64,000 nt of DNA from Tenebrio molitor. Its lineage: Eukaryota; Arthropoda; Insecta; Coleoptera; Tenebrionidae. Location: the NCBI RefSeq assembly GCF_963966145.1, contig NC_091046.1, forward strand, positions 7,440,001 through 7,504,000, given 5' to 3'. Below are positions 11,063-23,100 of the stretch, piece by piece (position 1 is the stretch's first letter; each line of letters starts with the position of its first letter). The notes below the pieces were generated by a model, which searched no databases, was not told where the DNA came from, and saw nothing but the letters and a program-made list of their open reading frames with translations. Position numbers and translations under genes: made by a program.

Positions 11063-12229
11063 TTATGACATGGATATGGCAGTGCGTCTAACGGCGGCAC
11101 TCAATAAAGCGTTAGTGTCTGGTTGTTTGGTCATAATGTCGACCTTAACCCACTGTCTGGTGTTGGACGACTGTCTGATAGCGCTCAAAACCGCTTGAAC
11201 GTACAATCCATCATCAAAATTGGCAGCCGAACACACCGGTTCCTTCACCCAACCCGCCTTCTCCTTGACCGGCAAAAACGCCTCCCTCAGCGCCGACCCC
11301 ATCTTGCATATCCCTTTGATGAAAGGTTTAGGCAACGTCGAATTGGGCACGGCACACTGCAAATCCTCCACGTCCAAATACAAAACTTCTTCGTTCCCTC
11401 GATTCCGCCTCCCGAACAAGTCCCCGCCTCTCACCACCAGATGGCCGCTAGTGCTGCAGATCATCACCTCCTGCTGGAAACTGCTGCCCACAGTGTGACT
11501 GTTCAGAGTTGCGGTCACCAAGATTCCGTCGCTCAACTCCATCTGGAACGAGCAGAAGTCGGGGGCGGAGATGTGCCGTATCCCGTTGATATTGTTGGTC
11601 GTCTTGGTGAAGGTCCTGACCACGCCGTGGACCCTGATGGCTCTGTGTCCGGTGAGGAAAGTCACCAGATCCACCACGTGACTGCCGATGAGATTCAGCG
11701 CGCCCCCGCCCATGATGTCGTCGCATTTCCAGTCAAAACTGTCGTTGTCCACGAACAGGGAACCGCTCTGGATGCGAATGTCGATGAGGGTGATCGGAGA
11801 TTCGAGGTAGTCGTCTTTGATGGCTTTTCTCATGTGGGTGAAGGCGGGCAGGAAGCGGTAGGGGTGGTTGATCAAAGATATGAGAGAGGGGTAGTACTGG
11901 CCAGCTCTGACCATTTTGAGGGCGTCGCTCTGGTTCAGACCGGCTGGTTTGTCACACACTATGTGTTTGCCTATCCCCAGCGCTTTTACGGATATCTGGG
12001 CGTGGAGGTTCGGCGAACACAGAACGAATATCAAGTCGACGTCTTTTCTGAGAAGGACGTCGTCGATTTTGTTGGTGAAAAAGGGGATGTTCAGATCTCT
12101 CGCTATCTCTTGGGCATCTTGAAGTGTCCGGCTCCAAACCGCTTCGATTTTAAAACCGTTTTCACGTAAAATAGGCACTAGAACCTTCACGACGGGGCCG
12201 GTACCAAATAAACCGATTCCTGGTAGCAT
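11063..12229 (-). CDS. Glucose-fructose oxidoreductase domain-containing protein (GFOD1/2 type)
   Basis: Intronless 388-residue protein of the Gfo/Idh/MocA dinucleotide-dependent oxidoreductase family. An N-terminal Rossmann fold shows GIGLFGTGPVV (residues 4-14). The CDKPAG segment (92-97) matches the E/D-K-P motif of the family, and the MGGGALNLIGSHVVDL block lies in the C-terminal alpha/beta domain. Length agrees with animal GFOD1/GFOD2. The substrate of these proteins is not established, and some members may not be active enzymes. The start ATG at 12229 puts the Rossmann glycines right at the N-terminus, as in relatives; no signal peptide is evident. AATAAA on the minus strand lies near 10833-10838. 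The long plus-strand ORF over the same bases is an antisense shadow. Confidence 0.93.
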   Translation of the reverse strand: MLPGIGLFGTGPVVKVLVPILRENGFKIEAVWSRTLQDAQEIARDLNIPFFTNKIDDVLLRKDVDLIFVLCSPNLHAQISVKALGIGKHIVCDKPAGLNQSDALKMVRAGQYYPSLISLINHPYRFLPAFTHMRKAIKDDYLESPITLIDIRIQSGSLFVDNDSFDWKCDDIMGGGALNLIGSHVVDLVTFLTGHRAIRVHGVVRTFTKTTNNINGIRHISAPDFCSFQMELSDGILVTATLNSHTVGSSFQQEVMICSTSGHLVVRGGDLFGRRNRGNEEVLYLDVEDLQCAVPNSTLPKPFIKGICKMGSALREAFLPVKEKAGWVKEPVCSAANFDDGLYVQAVLSAIRQSSNTRQWVKVDIMTKQPDTNALLSAAVRRTAISMS

Positions 12230-12975
12230 TCTCGTTCTGGCTAAATACCCTGTTTATTAAACGTCACCATAACCTAACAATGTTTTTCGGCAACTTTTAA
12301 ATCTTTACAACCGTCTTAACACTGCAATTGTGAAATTGTATTCTAATCAAACACAACGTTCGCAACTGACATCTGTTTTGGAATAACTGTCAAAGTGACA
12401 GCTGTCAATATTTGTTTTGATAATTGACGTAAGTAATAACTGGTTGCCTAACTACTAGATGATAACCAGATAACGTTATCTATCACCTTTTATCAATTGT
12501 CAAAATACAACATTGACGTAAACTCCTTCATCAATCTTGTGGCGTGATAACTTTGTTACTATTAATCGAACTAAGTAAATATTAGCATAAAACATGCGTC
12601 ATTGCCATTATAAAAAAAATAAATAAAAACTAATAATTTGTGTTACCTAGTTCCATTTTGCTTCCTACTTTCACAATAATTATACCTTAACCAGCTTTCC
12701 TTTTAGACCATTTTAAGAATCATATTTTCCACTAAAAATGCGTTGTGCGAAGATTTAAGAGATTTCTTTGGTTGGAAAGTATACAAATAAAACGCGTATT
12801 AACGCAAATAAAATTTACTACAAGAAAACAATTTCAAATAAATATGTATAATTTAACTAAAACGTGAACTGCTTCAGAGTAATTCCGTTCTTTTATTGCT
12901 TTTTAAGTAAAAGTGCAGAGTACTACAAAAACGCATTCCTTCACCTCACAAAAGAATAAAATCTCTGATTGTTAT
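12230..12975. other. Spacer upstream of the GFOD-type gene / 3' flank of FLAD1
   Basis: Holds the promoter of the minus-strand GFOD-type gene and the 3' UTR of FLAD1 (minus-strand AATAAA at 12892-12897). No other feature seen. Confidence 0.5.
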
Positions 12976-15900
12976 TTAACATCCGTTCGAGTTCCTGCCA
13001 TTTCTCTCTGTGTTCTCCTTCCACATTTTATAAGCCGGCAAATACATTTCTTTTTCTTCAAATTGATCGCGATAAATGAGAGACGGATTTCTTGTAGTAT
13101 TTTCAGTATTTCCTAGAGATGTGAATCCCATGTCGTACAACGTGCAATATGGAACTTTGTAGTAGAGCAAGTAGTCCCAGATGTCGCAGTAGTGCCAATC
13201 GAGCAACGGACTGACTCGCATTATCTGAGGCCAGTTGGCATCAGTCATCTGCAAAAACACTTTTAGATGAAAACAGCAAAAATGGTCGTTACGCGAACCT
13301 GAAAAACTTGCAGATAGCTCGAATATGGATCCGTTCGTCTCGTACCCATAAAACACGCTTTGTAATTTGGATTCTTTTTCAAAGTCTCTTGAAGAGCGTC
13401 CTTTATTCCCGACTTAATGGTCATGATTTCTAAATTGTAGTAAGTCTTGGAGTGTTGGATGAACTCGTCTTGTTCAGGAAATGGACTTTCACTTTGCACG
13501 TACAGACAGAAAATCGGTTGCGTGTATTGGGCATGTTTTTTCTTTATTACCGCCAGAACCAGATGCAGAAGGACGGTGCAGTCCTTTCCGCCATTGAAAC
13601 TTACAAAAATGTTCTCTAAGCCGTACCGCTCTATACACGATTCGATATTCTGAAATTGGTTAATTTTAAGACATTTCTTTGTGGAATACGGAACAAATGC
13701 GCGATTTATACCGTGCGATCAACAATTACTTAGATAAGGGGCGGCTATGACTTTGACACTGTCAGATTTTTCGTATCTTTGCTAACTTAGCTGATAAACG
13801 TTAAACAACTGTCATTGTGAATCAAATTTTAACTCAAAAATGGTTTTTACTTTAGAACAGAAAAGATTCATCATTGAATCGTAATGGTGTTTTCACTTAC
13901 GGAGAATGGACATACAGTGCTGTTGCCCGTTTGGTCGAGTTTCAGTAAAAATTTCAAAATTTAAATTGAAACAGGTATATGCAACCCCTAAATACTTCCG
14001 TGCATCCAGGGCATCTGAAAGTCTAGATTTGGAAATACGTTTCAAAATCCAAAGCCTATTTTGATCTAAATAATTGTTAATCGCACGGTATTTGGATAGT
14101 GTAAATGGAAATATTTTCTTTCCTCTTAAGTGTTTTGAAAAAAAAAAAACTCGAAGAGGTCAAATTTATTTTTCTAAAAGAAACATTTTCCGAATATTCT
14201 CATTTTCCGTTTCCGTACAATGACGTAATTACTTTTTTAAACATTCAATGAATCAATGATCAATACGTGTGACCTTTGGACAGATGTTTCCCGAGATCGA
14301 TTTTGAAAGGTGAAAAAAAAAGCGACAGTGAAATTTTATTTTTACAACTTTTCAAAAAATAATTTCGTAAATAAGAAAACGACACTCAGATGGTTGAATG
14401 TCGATATTTCAAATATCAGTAAAGTAATTCTGATAGAAGCAAACTAAAATAACAAATTTAACGTCAACGTACATTTTTAGAGCTTAAAAATCTTTGGATA
14501 AATTCTAAATTTATTGAAATCCAAACCTCATTATGCACTGATTTGAGAGGGTTCTTACTTTCAAAAATGTGTACATCTTTTGGATACTTTAAATTCATTG
14601 TCTTAGTTTGTTGATATGTATTAAAATTACGAAATATCGAAATTTAACCATGAGATATTACATCGTGCATAAGGATAAATCAGAATTTAGCGTTCTATCC
14701 AAATAAATGGCAATAACCTAGAAAGGAAAAATAGTGAAAAACGAGAATGACCGAAAAATGTTTCATTTAGAAAAATAAAATTGACCTGTCCGAGTTTTCG
14801 AAAAGTTCGAGGGGAAAATACAGGGTTATTAAATGGTTATAAAATAGGTGCTTTTTCTAATTTCACCTCATAGTAGTCGATTGTGAACGCACTCGTTAAT
14901 AGGTAAGATTTAAACAGCTGATCCGTGATCCGTAACCCGTGCGTTCACAATCGACTCTTCAACGCCTACTACGAGGTGAAATTTTAAAAAACACTGGATG
15001 TTGGCGTAGCAGCGCACCTAAAGCTAAAGTGCTAAAGCGATAGCATAATAGCGCACCCCCACCTACGATGTTAGAAACATGTATAATAACCCCGTATTTC
15101 TATGTACTATCGGTGGACATTAAAAGCTGGGACATCCAAAATTTGCTCATTGTGTATCAGACTTTTGAATTGTCACTCAAAATAAAAATTGTCATTAAAG
15201 AACTGAACTTTAACTTGATGTTTCTGACAGTGTATCATTGGTATGTCATAATTTTTATAACCTTATTTCTAAAAAGTCAAATTTACACGATGTATATTTG
15301 TGATTTTTGACTTTATACAAATTTGATGTTTGTCCCAGTTTTTTATGTCCACCGATAGTACATATTATGTATTCCGAACTTTTGGCGCTCAGTGTATTAT
15401 CATTGTTGTAAAAATTTACTGTCTGTGAAATACATTATATGAAAGATAACTAATCATTTTTCGATGGCAGCGGTAATGTAAATATTTTTAAGTCATGAAT
15501 GATAAAAGCAATTATAAAGAATTTTACCCATAATTATTTTTATCGCAGAATTACATACATATATAAATTATTTTTTTAATGAATTTGCAATTTTGGAATT
15601 GAAATTTTATTTCAAAATTCTGCACAAATCTAAATACATACAGGGTTATGATAAAGTAACGCAAAAATTCAGAAAACGTACAGTATTAATTCTTGAAAAA
15701 AATTCAAAAACACGTCAAACAGTTTTTAGAGTAATTTCTTGCGTTAAAGTATTGATTAACTTATTAATTAGTTATTATTAAAATCATGTTTATTAAGTTT
15801 TTTATTAATTTGCTTGTTTTTTTTTAATGTAATCCCTACTTAAACTAAAAATTAGCTCTATCAAATAATCTAATCGAAATCGTAGCTTCCCATTTGGAAA

Positions 15901-17310
15901 AAAGATTTATGACGTCATAACGTTGACAGCTTTGACCCATTTTTTTTTCTATATACGTTAAAAGACGCAGAATTTAAAAAACTGTCTGACGTGTTTTTGT
16001 ATTTGTTCAAAAATTAATACTGTGCGTTTTATGAATTTTGTGCGTTACTTTATCATAAGCCTGTATAATAAATCGAATAATTCATTATTATTCGGTAATT
16101 ATGTTGATAAGCACTGCACTATTACTTGATAGTAATATTCGTATTTAATAGTGTATGTACTCCGGCAAAATTGCCGTGCCGCCGGGTGGCGGAGGAATAG
16201 TTCAAATGGTTATGACAACTAAATAATGTAAAAATTAAATACTTTCAATTATTCTGCCACTAGGTTGATTGTTAATATGTAATTTTATAAATTAACATTG
16301 CTATATTTTATGTAATATGATATAACTAAAAGTGCATAACAGCAAAAACATTGAAATGCATTTCCTGAAGTCTGCCATTGACTAATAAACAAATAAAATA
16401 AGAAAAAGTCAGTGCTTGGCAAATTTAATTTTTACAGATTTTTCCAGTATTAAGACCAAACTACTGACTTATCCATTTAGCATTCATAATTTTTTATTGT
16501 ACTTATTGAAATTTTGGAGCAACTCATAAAAAAATCTTACCTCCTACTTACTTCAATAGCCTTTTTTACATGGCGCTCACAGCTCAAGTACACTTTATCC
16601 CAAACATCTGAATCATATGTAGAATTTAAACAGTGATTCCCAAATTTGTCTCTAACTTTTTGTTCAAACTGAACTACATGAGACAACTCTCCACTTGTAA
16701 CTTTAACTGTGACAAACTGGTCAGTCCTGACATATTCCATCTTAACATGGTTATTTGAAATTTTTTTAATTTCATGTAATTCACCAATGGAGTTGCCGTT
16801 CTGGGCAATTTTAATATTTTTCCAAAAAATTCGGTCTTTCCTGTATTGCGCCAAATGATTTTTAAAGTTTTTGTTGAATGAATATTTCAAAAATTTTTCT
16901 TTCAATATAAAAATCCTCTGGAAATGTATGATAGGATACACGTGGCTGGTGCTTATTAGTTTTGCTTGTACTGGTAAATAAACATCTTCTGTTTCGTACG
17001 GCTCTTTCAATTCTTTGAAAACTTCGACTAACTCCTCATTTTGTTGGAGCGCTTGTGATGTCATTCTTCCAATTGCTTGGTAGATTGTGCCGCATTTCTC
17101 GCTTAATGTGATCACGATGTCACAATTTTTCACCACCGACTCGAGTTCAGTAACTATTACATGCTCTTTCTCCGGAATTACCGTTACTTTCTCTATTGTA
17201 TATTGCAAACTATTCAATTCTTTTATGATGCTTTTACTTACAGTGTCGCACTTTTTGTCTTGTAAAATTTCTTTACTAATTATGATGATAGCTGCGGTTT
17301 TCAACGACAT
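12976..17310 (-). CDS. FLAD1: FAD synthase (FLAD1), MoCF-like plus PAPS-reductase-like domains
   Basis: Makes FAD from FMN and ATP. Three exons: 17310-16552, 13649-13299 and 13248-12976, all joined in phase 0, giving 460 residues. Exon 1 encodes a molybdopterin-binding-like (MoCF) domain starting TAAIIIISKEIL; exons 2-3 encode the adenylyltransferase. In the latter, SFNGGKD (residues 270-276) is the P-loop-like ATP site, and GTRRTDPYS (355-363) and RVSPLLDWHY with SLGNTENT are the conserved flavin/ATP-binding blocks. The joint ...KKAIE/NIESCIERYG matches other FAD synthases. The ATG at 17310 (CAAAAATG context) is preferred; the frame runs further upstream but without another ATG. In exon 1 the usual GGxGPTxDD motif is not present (the region reads VITLSEKCGTIYQAIG), so the FAD-hydrolase activity known for vertebrate FLAD1 may be lost. 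The 2.9-kb intron is packed with MITEs. The gene diverges from DBR1. Confidence 0.92.
13711..14088. mobile_element. MITE, CCGTGCGATCAACAATTA family, copy 1 (FLAD1 intron)
   Basis: 378-bp element with inverted ends (CCGTGCGATCAACAATTACT and AATAATTGTTAATCGCACGG), flanked by TA on both sides. A truncated second copy starts at 38330 in the acyl-CoA reductase intron. Confidence 0.8.
14100..14822. mobile_element. Degenerate foldback element (FLAD1 intron)
   Basis: Inverted arms: GGTCAAATTTATTTTTCTAA near 14158 pairs with TTAGAAAAATAAAATTGACC near 14767, followed by TGTCCGAGTTTTCGAAAAG. The GACC/GTGTCC(G/A)A word is shared with the foldback elements at 27718 and 49928, so it may be an old family member. 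The outer limits are approximate. Confidence 0.5.
14859..14982. mobile_element. Short palindromic MITE (FLAD1 intron)
   Basis: AATTTCACCTCATAGTAG at the left pairs with CTACTACGAGGTGAAATT at the right, with inner arms TCGATTGTGAACGCAC / GTGCGTTCACAATCGA. About 124 bp, non-coding. Confidence 0.65.
15107..15358. mobile_element. MITE, CTATCGGTGGACAT family (FLAD1 intron)
   Basis: 252-bp element. TIRs CTATCGGTGGACATTAAAAG / reverse complement of TTTTATGTCCACCGATAG, continuing through a GGGACA / TGTCCC block. TA flanks at 15105-15106 and 15359-15360. Confidence 0.8.
15641..16063. mobile_element. MITE with long TIRs, CAGGGTTATGATAAAGTAAC (FLAD1 intron)
   Basis: 423-bp element. The right end is the reverse complement of the left (GTTACTTTATCATAAGCCTG), and similarity between the arms extends more than 100 bp inward. 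TA on each side. Confidence 0.8.
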
Positions 17311-18002
17311 TTTTGTCAACTCATGACACACCACTTTTATGTGTGAAAACTTTGAACACCTTCACACCACCGTATCTCCGCGAACTGCGGACAACTCCAT
17401 TAGGTGCACTTGTACACTTCGACTTTTGAGGTTAGATTCTGAATGTCAAAATGTAAATGAACGTCAAACGTCAAACACGTGCACAATTTTAAGAGTCCTC
17501 CGGTGGCACATTTACAAACTAATGTCTGATGTTTGTTTTCTTATGATGAATCGTTTAGAAATCTGTATTCAAAACAGTTTTTTGAAAAAAATGTGAACAT
17601 TTTATTTTTCAATTTCTGTCTCATTTAATGAGCTCGTTTTAATTAAAAAAAATGCTTGTCGCCAAGCAAGTTCGCCAAAATAAATTTTACAATACTTTTT
17701 GATCATAATTACGATTTAACTCGTTGCCTACTATCGCTTATGCATAGAAATAATAGACTTTTAACATTTAACCTGACTGGTCATTTAATTGTACTTACAT
17801 TTTAGAATAGAATCTTAACAATTTGAAATCAGGAAAATACAAATTTACCGCCATTTCATTTTAATTTGACATCTAAACAAATGTCGAGGCTGTCGAGCGC
17901 AGCTGTCAAAAATTCCAATAAAAATTAATAATTTCAGATACATGTTTTTTTCACTAAAAACCACTATTTTAAAGCAATAATTAAGGATAAATTCGATTAA
18001 AA
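17311..18002. promoter_or_regulatory. Shared divergent promoter region of FLAD1 and DBR1
   Basis: About 690 bp separate the FLAD1 ATG (minus) from the DBR1 ATG (plus). No intervening gene or transposon is seen, so both promoters must lie here. No core-promoter motif could be assigned with confidence. Confidence 0.6.
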
Positions 18003-19634
18003 ATGAAAATAGCTGTAGAAGGATGTGCACACGGTGAACTGGAAAATATATATGACACCATTAAATTTTTAGAGGAGAAAGAAGGGTTTAAAGTTGATTT
18101 GCTTCTTTGCTGTGGAGATTTTCAATCTTCTCGCAATGAAGAAGACTTACATTGCATGGCAGTACCTCCTAAATACTACAACATATGTTCATTTTACAAG
18201 TAAACATGTTTAGCTCTTGTTGCCCTTTTATAAAAAAAATATTTTAGATATTTTAATGGAGAAAAAACTGCACCAATTTTAACCATTTTTATTGGGGGAA
18301 ATCATGAAGCATCAAATTATTTGCAAGAACTACCGTATGGTGGCTGGGTTGCCCCAAACATTTATTATTTGGGTTATGCAGGAGTAATAAATATAGCAGG
18401 TTAAGTTTAAACATATATTTTTATAGTATTACATTAAAGATGATTTTAGGTGTAAGAATTGGAGGTCTGTCTGGAATTTATAAAGGAAAGGATTATTTAA
18501 AAGGCCACTTTGAGTTTTCCCCATATAATGAGTATACAAAGCGTAGTGTTTATCATATCAGAAACTTGGAAGTATTCAGGCTGAAACAACTCTCTGAACC
18601 CTTGAATATTTTCTTGTCACATGATTGGCCAAGTGGTGTTTGGGATTATGGCAATAAAGAGCAATTAATTCGTTTTAAGCCCTTTTTTGAGTATGTTGTA
18701 GAAATTTTACTTGATCAATTTAACAATATTTTATTGTAGAGAAGATATGAACAGTGGACAATTGGGAAGTAAACCAACAGAGGAATTATTAAATGTTTTA
18801 AAACCTGAGTATTGGTTTTCAGCTCATTTGCATTGCAAATTTGCTGCTTTAATACCACACAGTTGTGGCAAAGTAACTAAATTTTTAGCATTGGATAAGT
18901 GTCTTCCAAAAAGAAGATTTTTACAAATTGTTGATATCCCTCATAATTCAAATTTAAAAACTGAAATCAACTATGACCTAGAATGGTTGACAATTTTAAG
19001 AATAACTAATCACTTGTTAAGTGTAAAGAATATTAATAATTACATGCCTGGTCCAAATGGCAATGAAAGATGGTGTTTTACACCTACAGAGGAAGAAAAG
19101 TCCTGCACTTTATTGAGCTTTGGTGATAATTTACAAGTACTAAATAATTTTGAGAAAACTGCTGAAGGTTATTCTGGTCAGAAAAATTTTAACAGGAAAA
19201 TAAATCAGCCCAAGGCTGTATCTAACCCTCAGACAGTTTTATTTTGTAACAGACTGTTAATAGATGATCCTTTGAATACAATTCTCAAATTGGATCTTAG
19301 TGCAAGTAAAGTTTTTGAAGGTGCTACAGATGTTAGTGTAGGGGATGAGACTTTCATAGATGAAACTGATATATCTTTGAACAGTCCACTGCAGAAAAAA
19401 ATTATTTTAAATTTACCTCAACCTGTGAGTGAGACTGTAGTATTTGAAGACAGTTCACAACAAGAGAGGGAACAAAATGAGAATGAGGACAGTTCAAAAG
19501 TAACCCAAGATGCAATAAATGAAGGGAATGAAGACACAGGAGTAGAAACTCGGGATGATAGTGAAACTAGTTTAAGTAAAAAGTTTAAAAGAAGAAATGC
19601 ATCTATATATCAAAGTGATGATGGCATTAGGTAA
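18003..19634 (+). CDS. DBR1: RNA lariat debranching enzyme
   Basis: Cuts the 2'-5' branch of intron lariats in the nucleus. Four exons: 18003-18199, 18248-18399, 18450-18690 and 18740-19634, with introns of only 48-50 bp, giving 494 residues. The metallophosphoesterase motifs are all present: GCAHGEL (7-13), GDFQ (38-41), GGNHEAS (82-88), SHDWPSGVWD, and SAHLHCKFAA (in exon 4). The GCxHG form, with cysteine in place of the usual aspartate, is typical of debranching enzymes. The lariat-recognition segment follows GDFQ. The C-terminal third after about residue 330 is acidic and low complexity, as in other animals, and ends in a basic KKFKRRN patch. The start codon is the first ATG and lies directly before the catalytic core. 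Transcribed away from FLAD1. Confidence 0.95.
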
Positions 19635-20147
19635 TTAGTTGTGATGTATGATAATTGTAAGATTGATTTTATGAGCATTTTTCAATTTTATCTCTGTCTA
19701 CTAAGTAGCATTTATGTATCTTACGCAATTAAATGTGCTATTTTGAAAGATACGTTTTTCAATATTTTTTCCTAAAGATATTTTTAACGCTCAAGGTTAT
19801 AAGATTAAATTATATTAAGTAGATAAATGTATTGGTACATTTTTTTAATTTCAATTTGTGGAGGTTTCAGACCGAGACCGTTAAAACGTTTCAAATTTTC
19901 TATTTTGAAAAGTGGGGGACTGTCAAGTGGTCACTTCTGAAATGTCATTAGTGAAAATCCTGTACCATTGGTTCTCCCGCAACGAAAGTTACTAGATTCG
20001 TATTTTTGACAGTTGACATAATGATGGAACGTGAAAACTTAACCCCGTGTGTTTAATATTTTTGTTATTGCACCTTAAAATGTTAATTTTCTGATAATAA
20101 CATCGCAATGAATTTATCACAAATATGAAATAAATGCAGCTGCGATA
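19635..20147. other. Spacer between DBR1 and USP10
   Basis: About 510 bp with the DBR1 3' UTR and the USP10 promoter/5' UTR. Nothing else recognised. Confidence 0.5.
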
Positions 20148-23100
20148 ATGGATCTGTTCGAGGCAGTGAGTATAATCAGAGTTCGATCCAATAAAACGTG
20201 TTGACTTATATAATTTTAACGCCGTACGAGGCATAATCTTAATCAAAAATTCACGTGCCCCGTTTCAGCACAACATTACTTTTCTGGATCTCACCGGGGT
20301 TGACGACCAAGAACGGGAGCAAGTTTTAAATTCTCTGTACGCGGAGAATGCGAACGTTCAACTACCATGGAGGGTTCCGAAACATAAAGTCCACAAAACC
20401 GGTAAGAAAACGTTGTTTCACGTTTGTTCTTACTTTTCGATGCGTCATTTCATTCACATTCGCAATTTCTGATGAAACTTGTGCAATTAAATATTCATCA
20501 TAACTGAAAACACTTAGATAACAATGTTGTGTGTGATAAGTAGATTGCTGATTGTTGAAATGGTGCTTTTTACTTGAGCTTAAGTCGAAATGGAGGCTAA
20601 CCTAACCATACTTTGTGTCTGACCCCAAAGATCACACAATGACTCAGCAAAAGTGGACTGCCCCATTGCCAAGATCTTGCGAGTTGCAGGGCTTCGACTT
20701 GTGCTATAATCAGAATATTTTTTAAAATAGTACCTAACTGTGACATTTTAAAAGATTTTATCCACTTTCTAGTCACTCAAGTGATATTTTCTTGCTCTTG
20801 ATATTTAGGTGTGTGATCGATCACAAAGGTTTTTTTTTTTTTGAGAAGAAGCAGTGAATTGGATAGCAAGAGAACTGTTTTTTTGTATTGCAGATGTGAA
20901 GAACAGGTATGTTTCGCCCAGCAACTATGAACAGGAAAACCACAAAATCGTGCCACAGCATCAAGTCTATTTGTCAAATCAAGTTGAATATGACACCACA
21001 TATGTAGCCCAACAAGAGCATTACAATTCCCCACCGAGCACCTCAGTGTATGCACCAGCCATAAACTACCCCATGCGTCAACCCCAATATGTAGTCTACT
21101 CGACCCTACCTGCAAACTATCACCAATCATATCCCATGAGCCCCGTCGTTACGACAAACATCCCCAACAACGTGAACTTTGCAAACGGTGTAGTCTGTAG
21201 TCAACCCACCGTCGACATTTCACCCATATGCGCAAATTACGTCGCTGACGATGTCCCATATCAAAGCGGCGAGGGGTACCTACCCCAGCCCACCTACGTG
21301 CTCCCCAACCATCAACAAGACTCTCTGTCCGACGCTGGCTCTGCCCAAAAAGACGAACCATCCCCCGACAAGAACACAGATTCCACCCAGGAGCAGAACG
21401 GAGTGGTGCAAAAGAACGAGGAAGTCGCACGTGCTCCGACCAAATCGTGGGCGAGCCTATTCAGCGGCTCCAAGACTTCGCATTTGTCAAATAACGAGAA
21501 CGGTAACAATGAACACGAGAAATCTTCATTAACAGAGGCTGTGAATAAACAAATTAATGATGAAGAAATGTGCCCAATCAGACATCCGATGAAATCGCAA
21601 TTCGTTGATCCCAATTGTTACAGAATGGGAGGTATGAGGCAGAGTTTGTCGGTTGATTTGGTATTGAGAGTTGTGTTGCAGAATTCCTCCTCAACCACAG
21701 CGTTGACGGCAGGACCATTAGCTTGCAACCGAGGGGGTTGATCAACAGGAGTAATTACTGCTATATCAATTCGATTTTGCAAGCTCTTCTGGCTTGCCCA
21801 CCAGTTTATAACTTGTTGACAGGTTTGTCAGAACAGAACACTTCAAAGGAGAAGCAAAAGGCGACTCCCATCATTGATGGAATGTAAGTAAAAATATGAA
21901 ACGATTAATTCTTTGGTATAAATACCGTTTGGTCTTCATATTTAAATAAAGCGGTGGTACTACTCAAAAGCAAAATCACGACCAACTTCGTTAACTCTTT
22001 AGATGTCTGTATAGTTCGCCGGTTTGTCGGTGGCGCTGTAAGTCTACTTTGTCAGTGTGACAGGTCTTGTCAAAGTAGATTCTAAAATGTTAGATTTGTG
22101 TGTGAAAGACCATCGACCGATTTCCCACACAAGGAGGTAGAATAGGTACAGTCAACTGATTAACGGAATTTTTAAAAAATTATAATTTCCATACAATTTC
22201 GCAAAATTGCGATTTGTCCGATAAACGGAGTGCACGAGAAGGTACAGTTGGTTGTAAAAAAAATGGGAACTGTCAGAATAAAATTGACACATTTTTAGAA
22301 TTTTCCCATAGTGTGAACCCTTCTTACGAGAGATAGGTTAGAATTAACGTCAAAATTCATTGACATTTTTAAAAATTATTTGATATACGGGGTGATCAAA
22401 TAGGACTGTTTAAGTTGGTAACACTGAATTGTATTTTAAATCGTATAACAGGAGTAACTTTCGGTTGTTGATGGCTTGTCGTTGTTAATGCTATACCTAC
22501 ATCAGATATTTGTCAAATAAACCAACAAAACATATCCGGTTGCAGTGTTATAAATAACCGAATGAAAAAATGTTCTTAATTGTACTGCCAACTTAAACAG
22601 TCCTTCTTGATCACCCGGTAATAGCTATTGTCAAGTATACAATTAATTGACAAATTGACAAAACCAAATTTACATTAGGGAAATTTTCGTTTCCCGTTTT
22701 TTTTTTTCAACCAACTGTACCAAAGAGATCGCCGCGTGATTCCAAGATGTTCAGATGTTCATATTTTTGTCGGGTATTTTGCAACAGATTTTGATTCGCG
22801 TTCTCGTCCGTAGGTGTCGCTTTGTCAAAGAATTTCAGCACTTGCCCGCCGGTTTGCGGGTCCGCAGACACGACAAGAATCAGAAGAAGGACCAGGGCGT
22901 GTCCATCGATTACGACTTGCCCTTTGAACCTTCGTGGATGTATAAAGTGTTGAACGGCATAAGGAGCGACTCGTTTTTGGTCGAAGGCCGCCAAGAGGAC
23001 GCCGAGGAGTTTTTGGGGTGTTTGTTGAACGGACTGAATGATGAAATGCTCGAGGTAGTTGAATAAAAATTGAATTCGGCTCGCAAACGAAACGAAACGG

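Noticed and set aside
11123..12169. 348-codon plus-strand ORF
   Set aside because: Exactly antisense to the GFOD-type gene; the minus-strand frame has clear family motifs and this one has none.
15593..15781. 62-codon ORF MELKFYFKILHKSK...
   Set aside because: Starts outside and runs through a MITE; no family resemblance.
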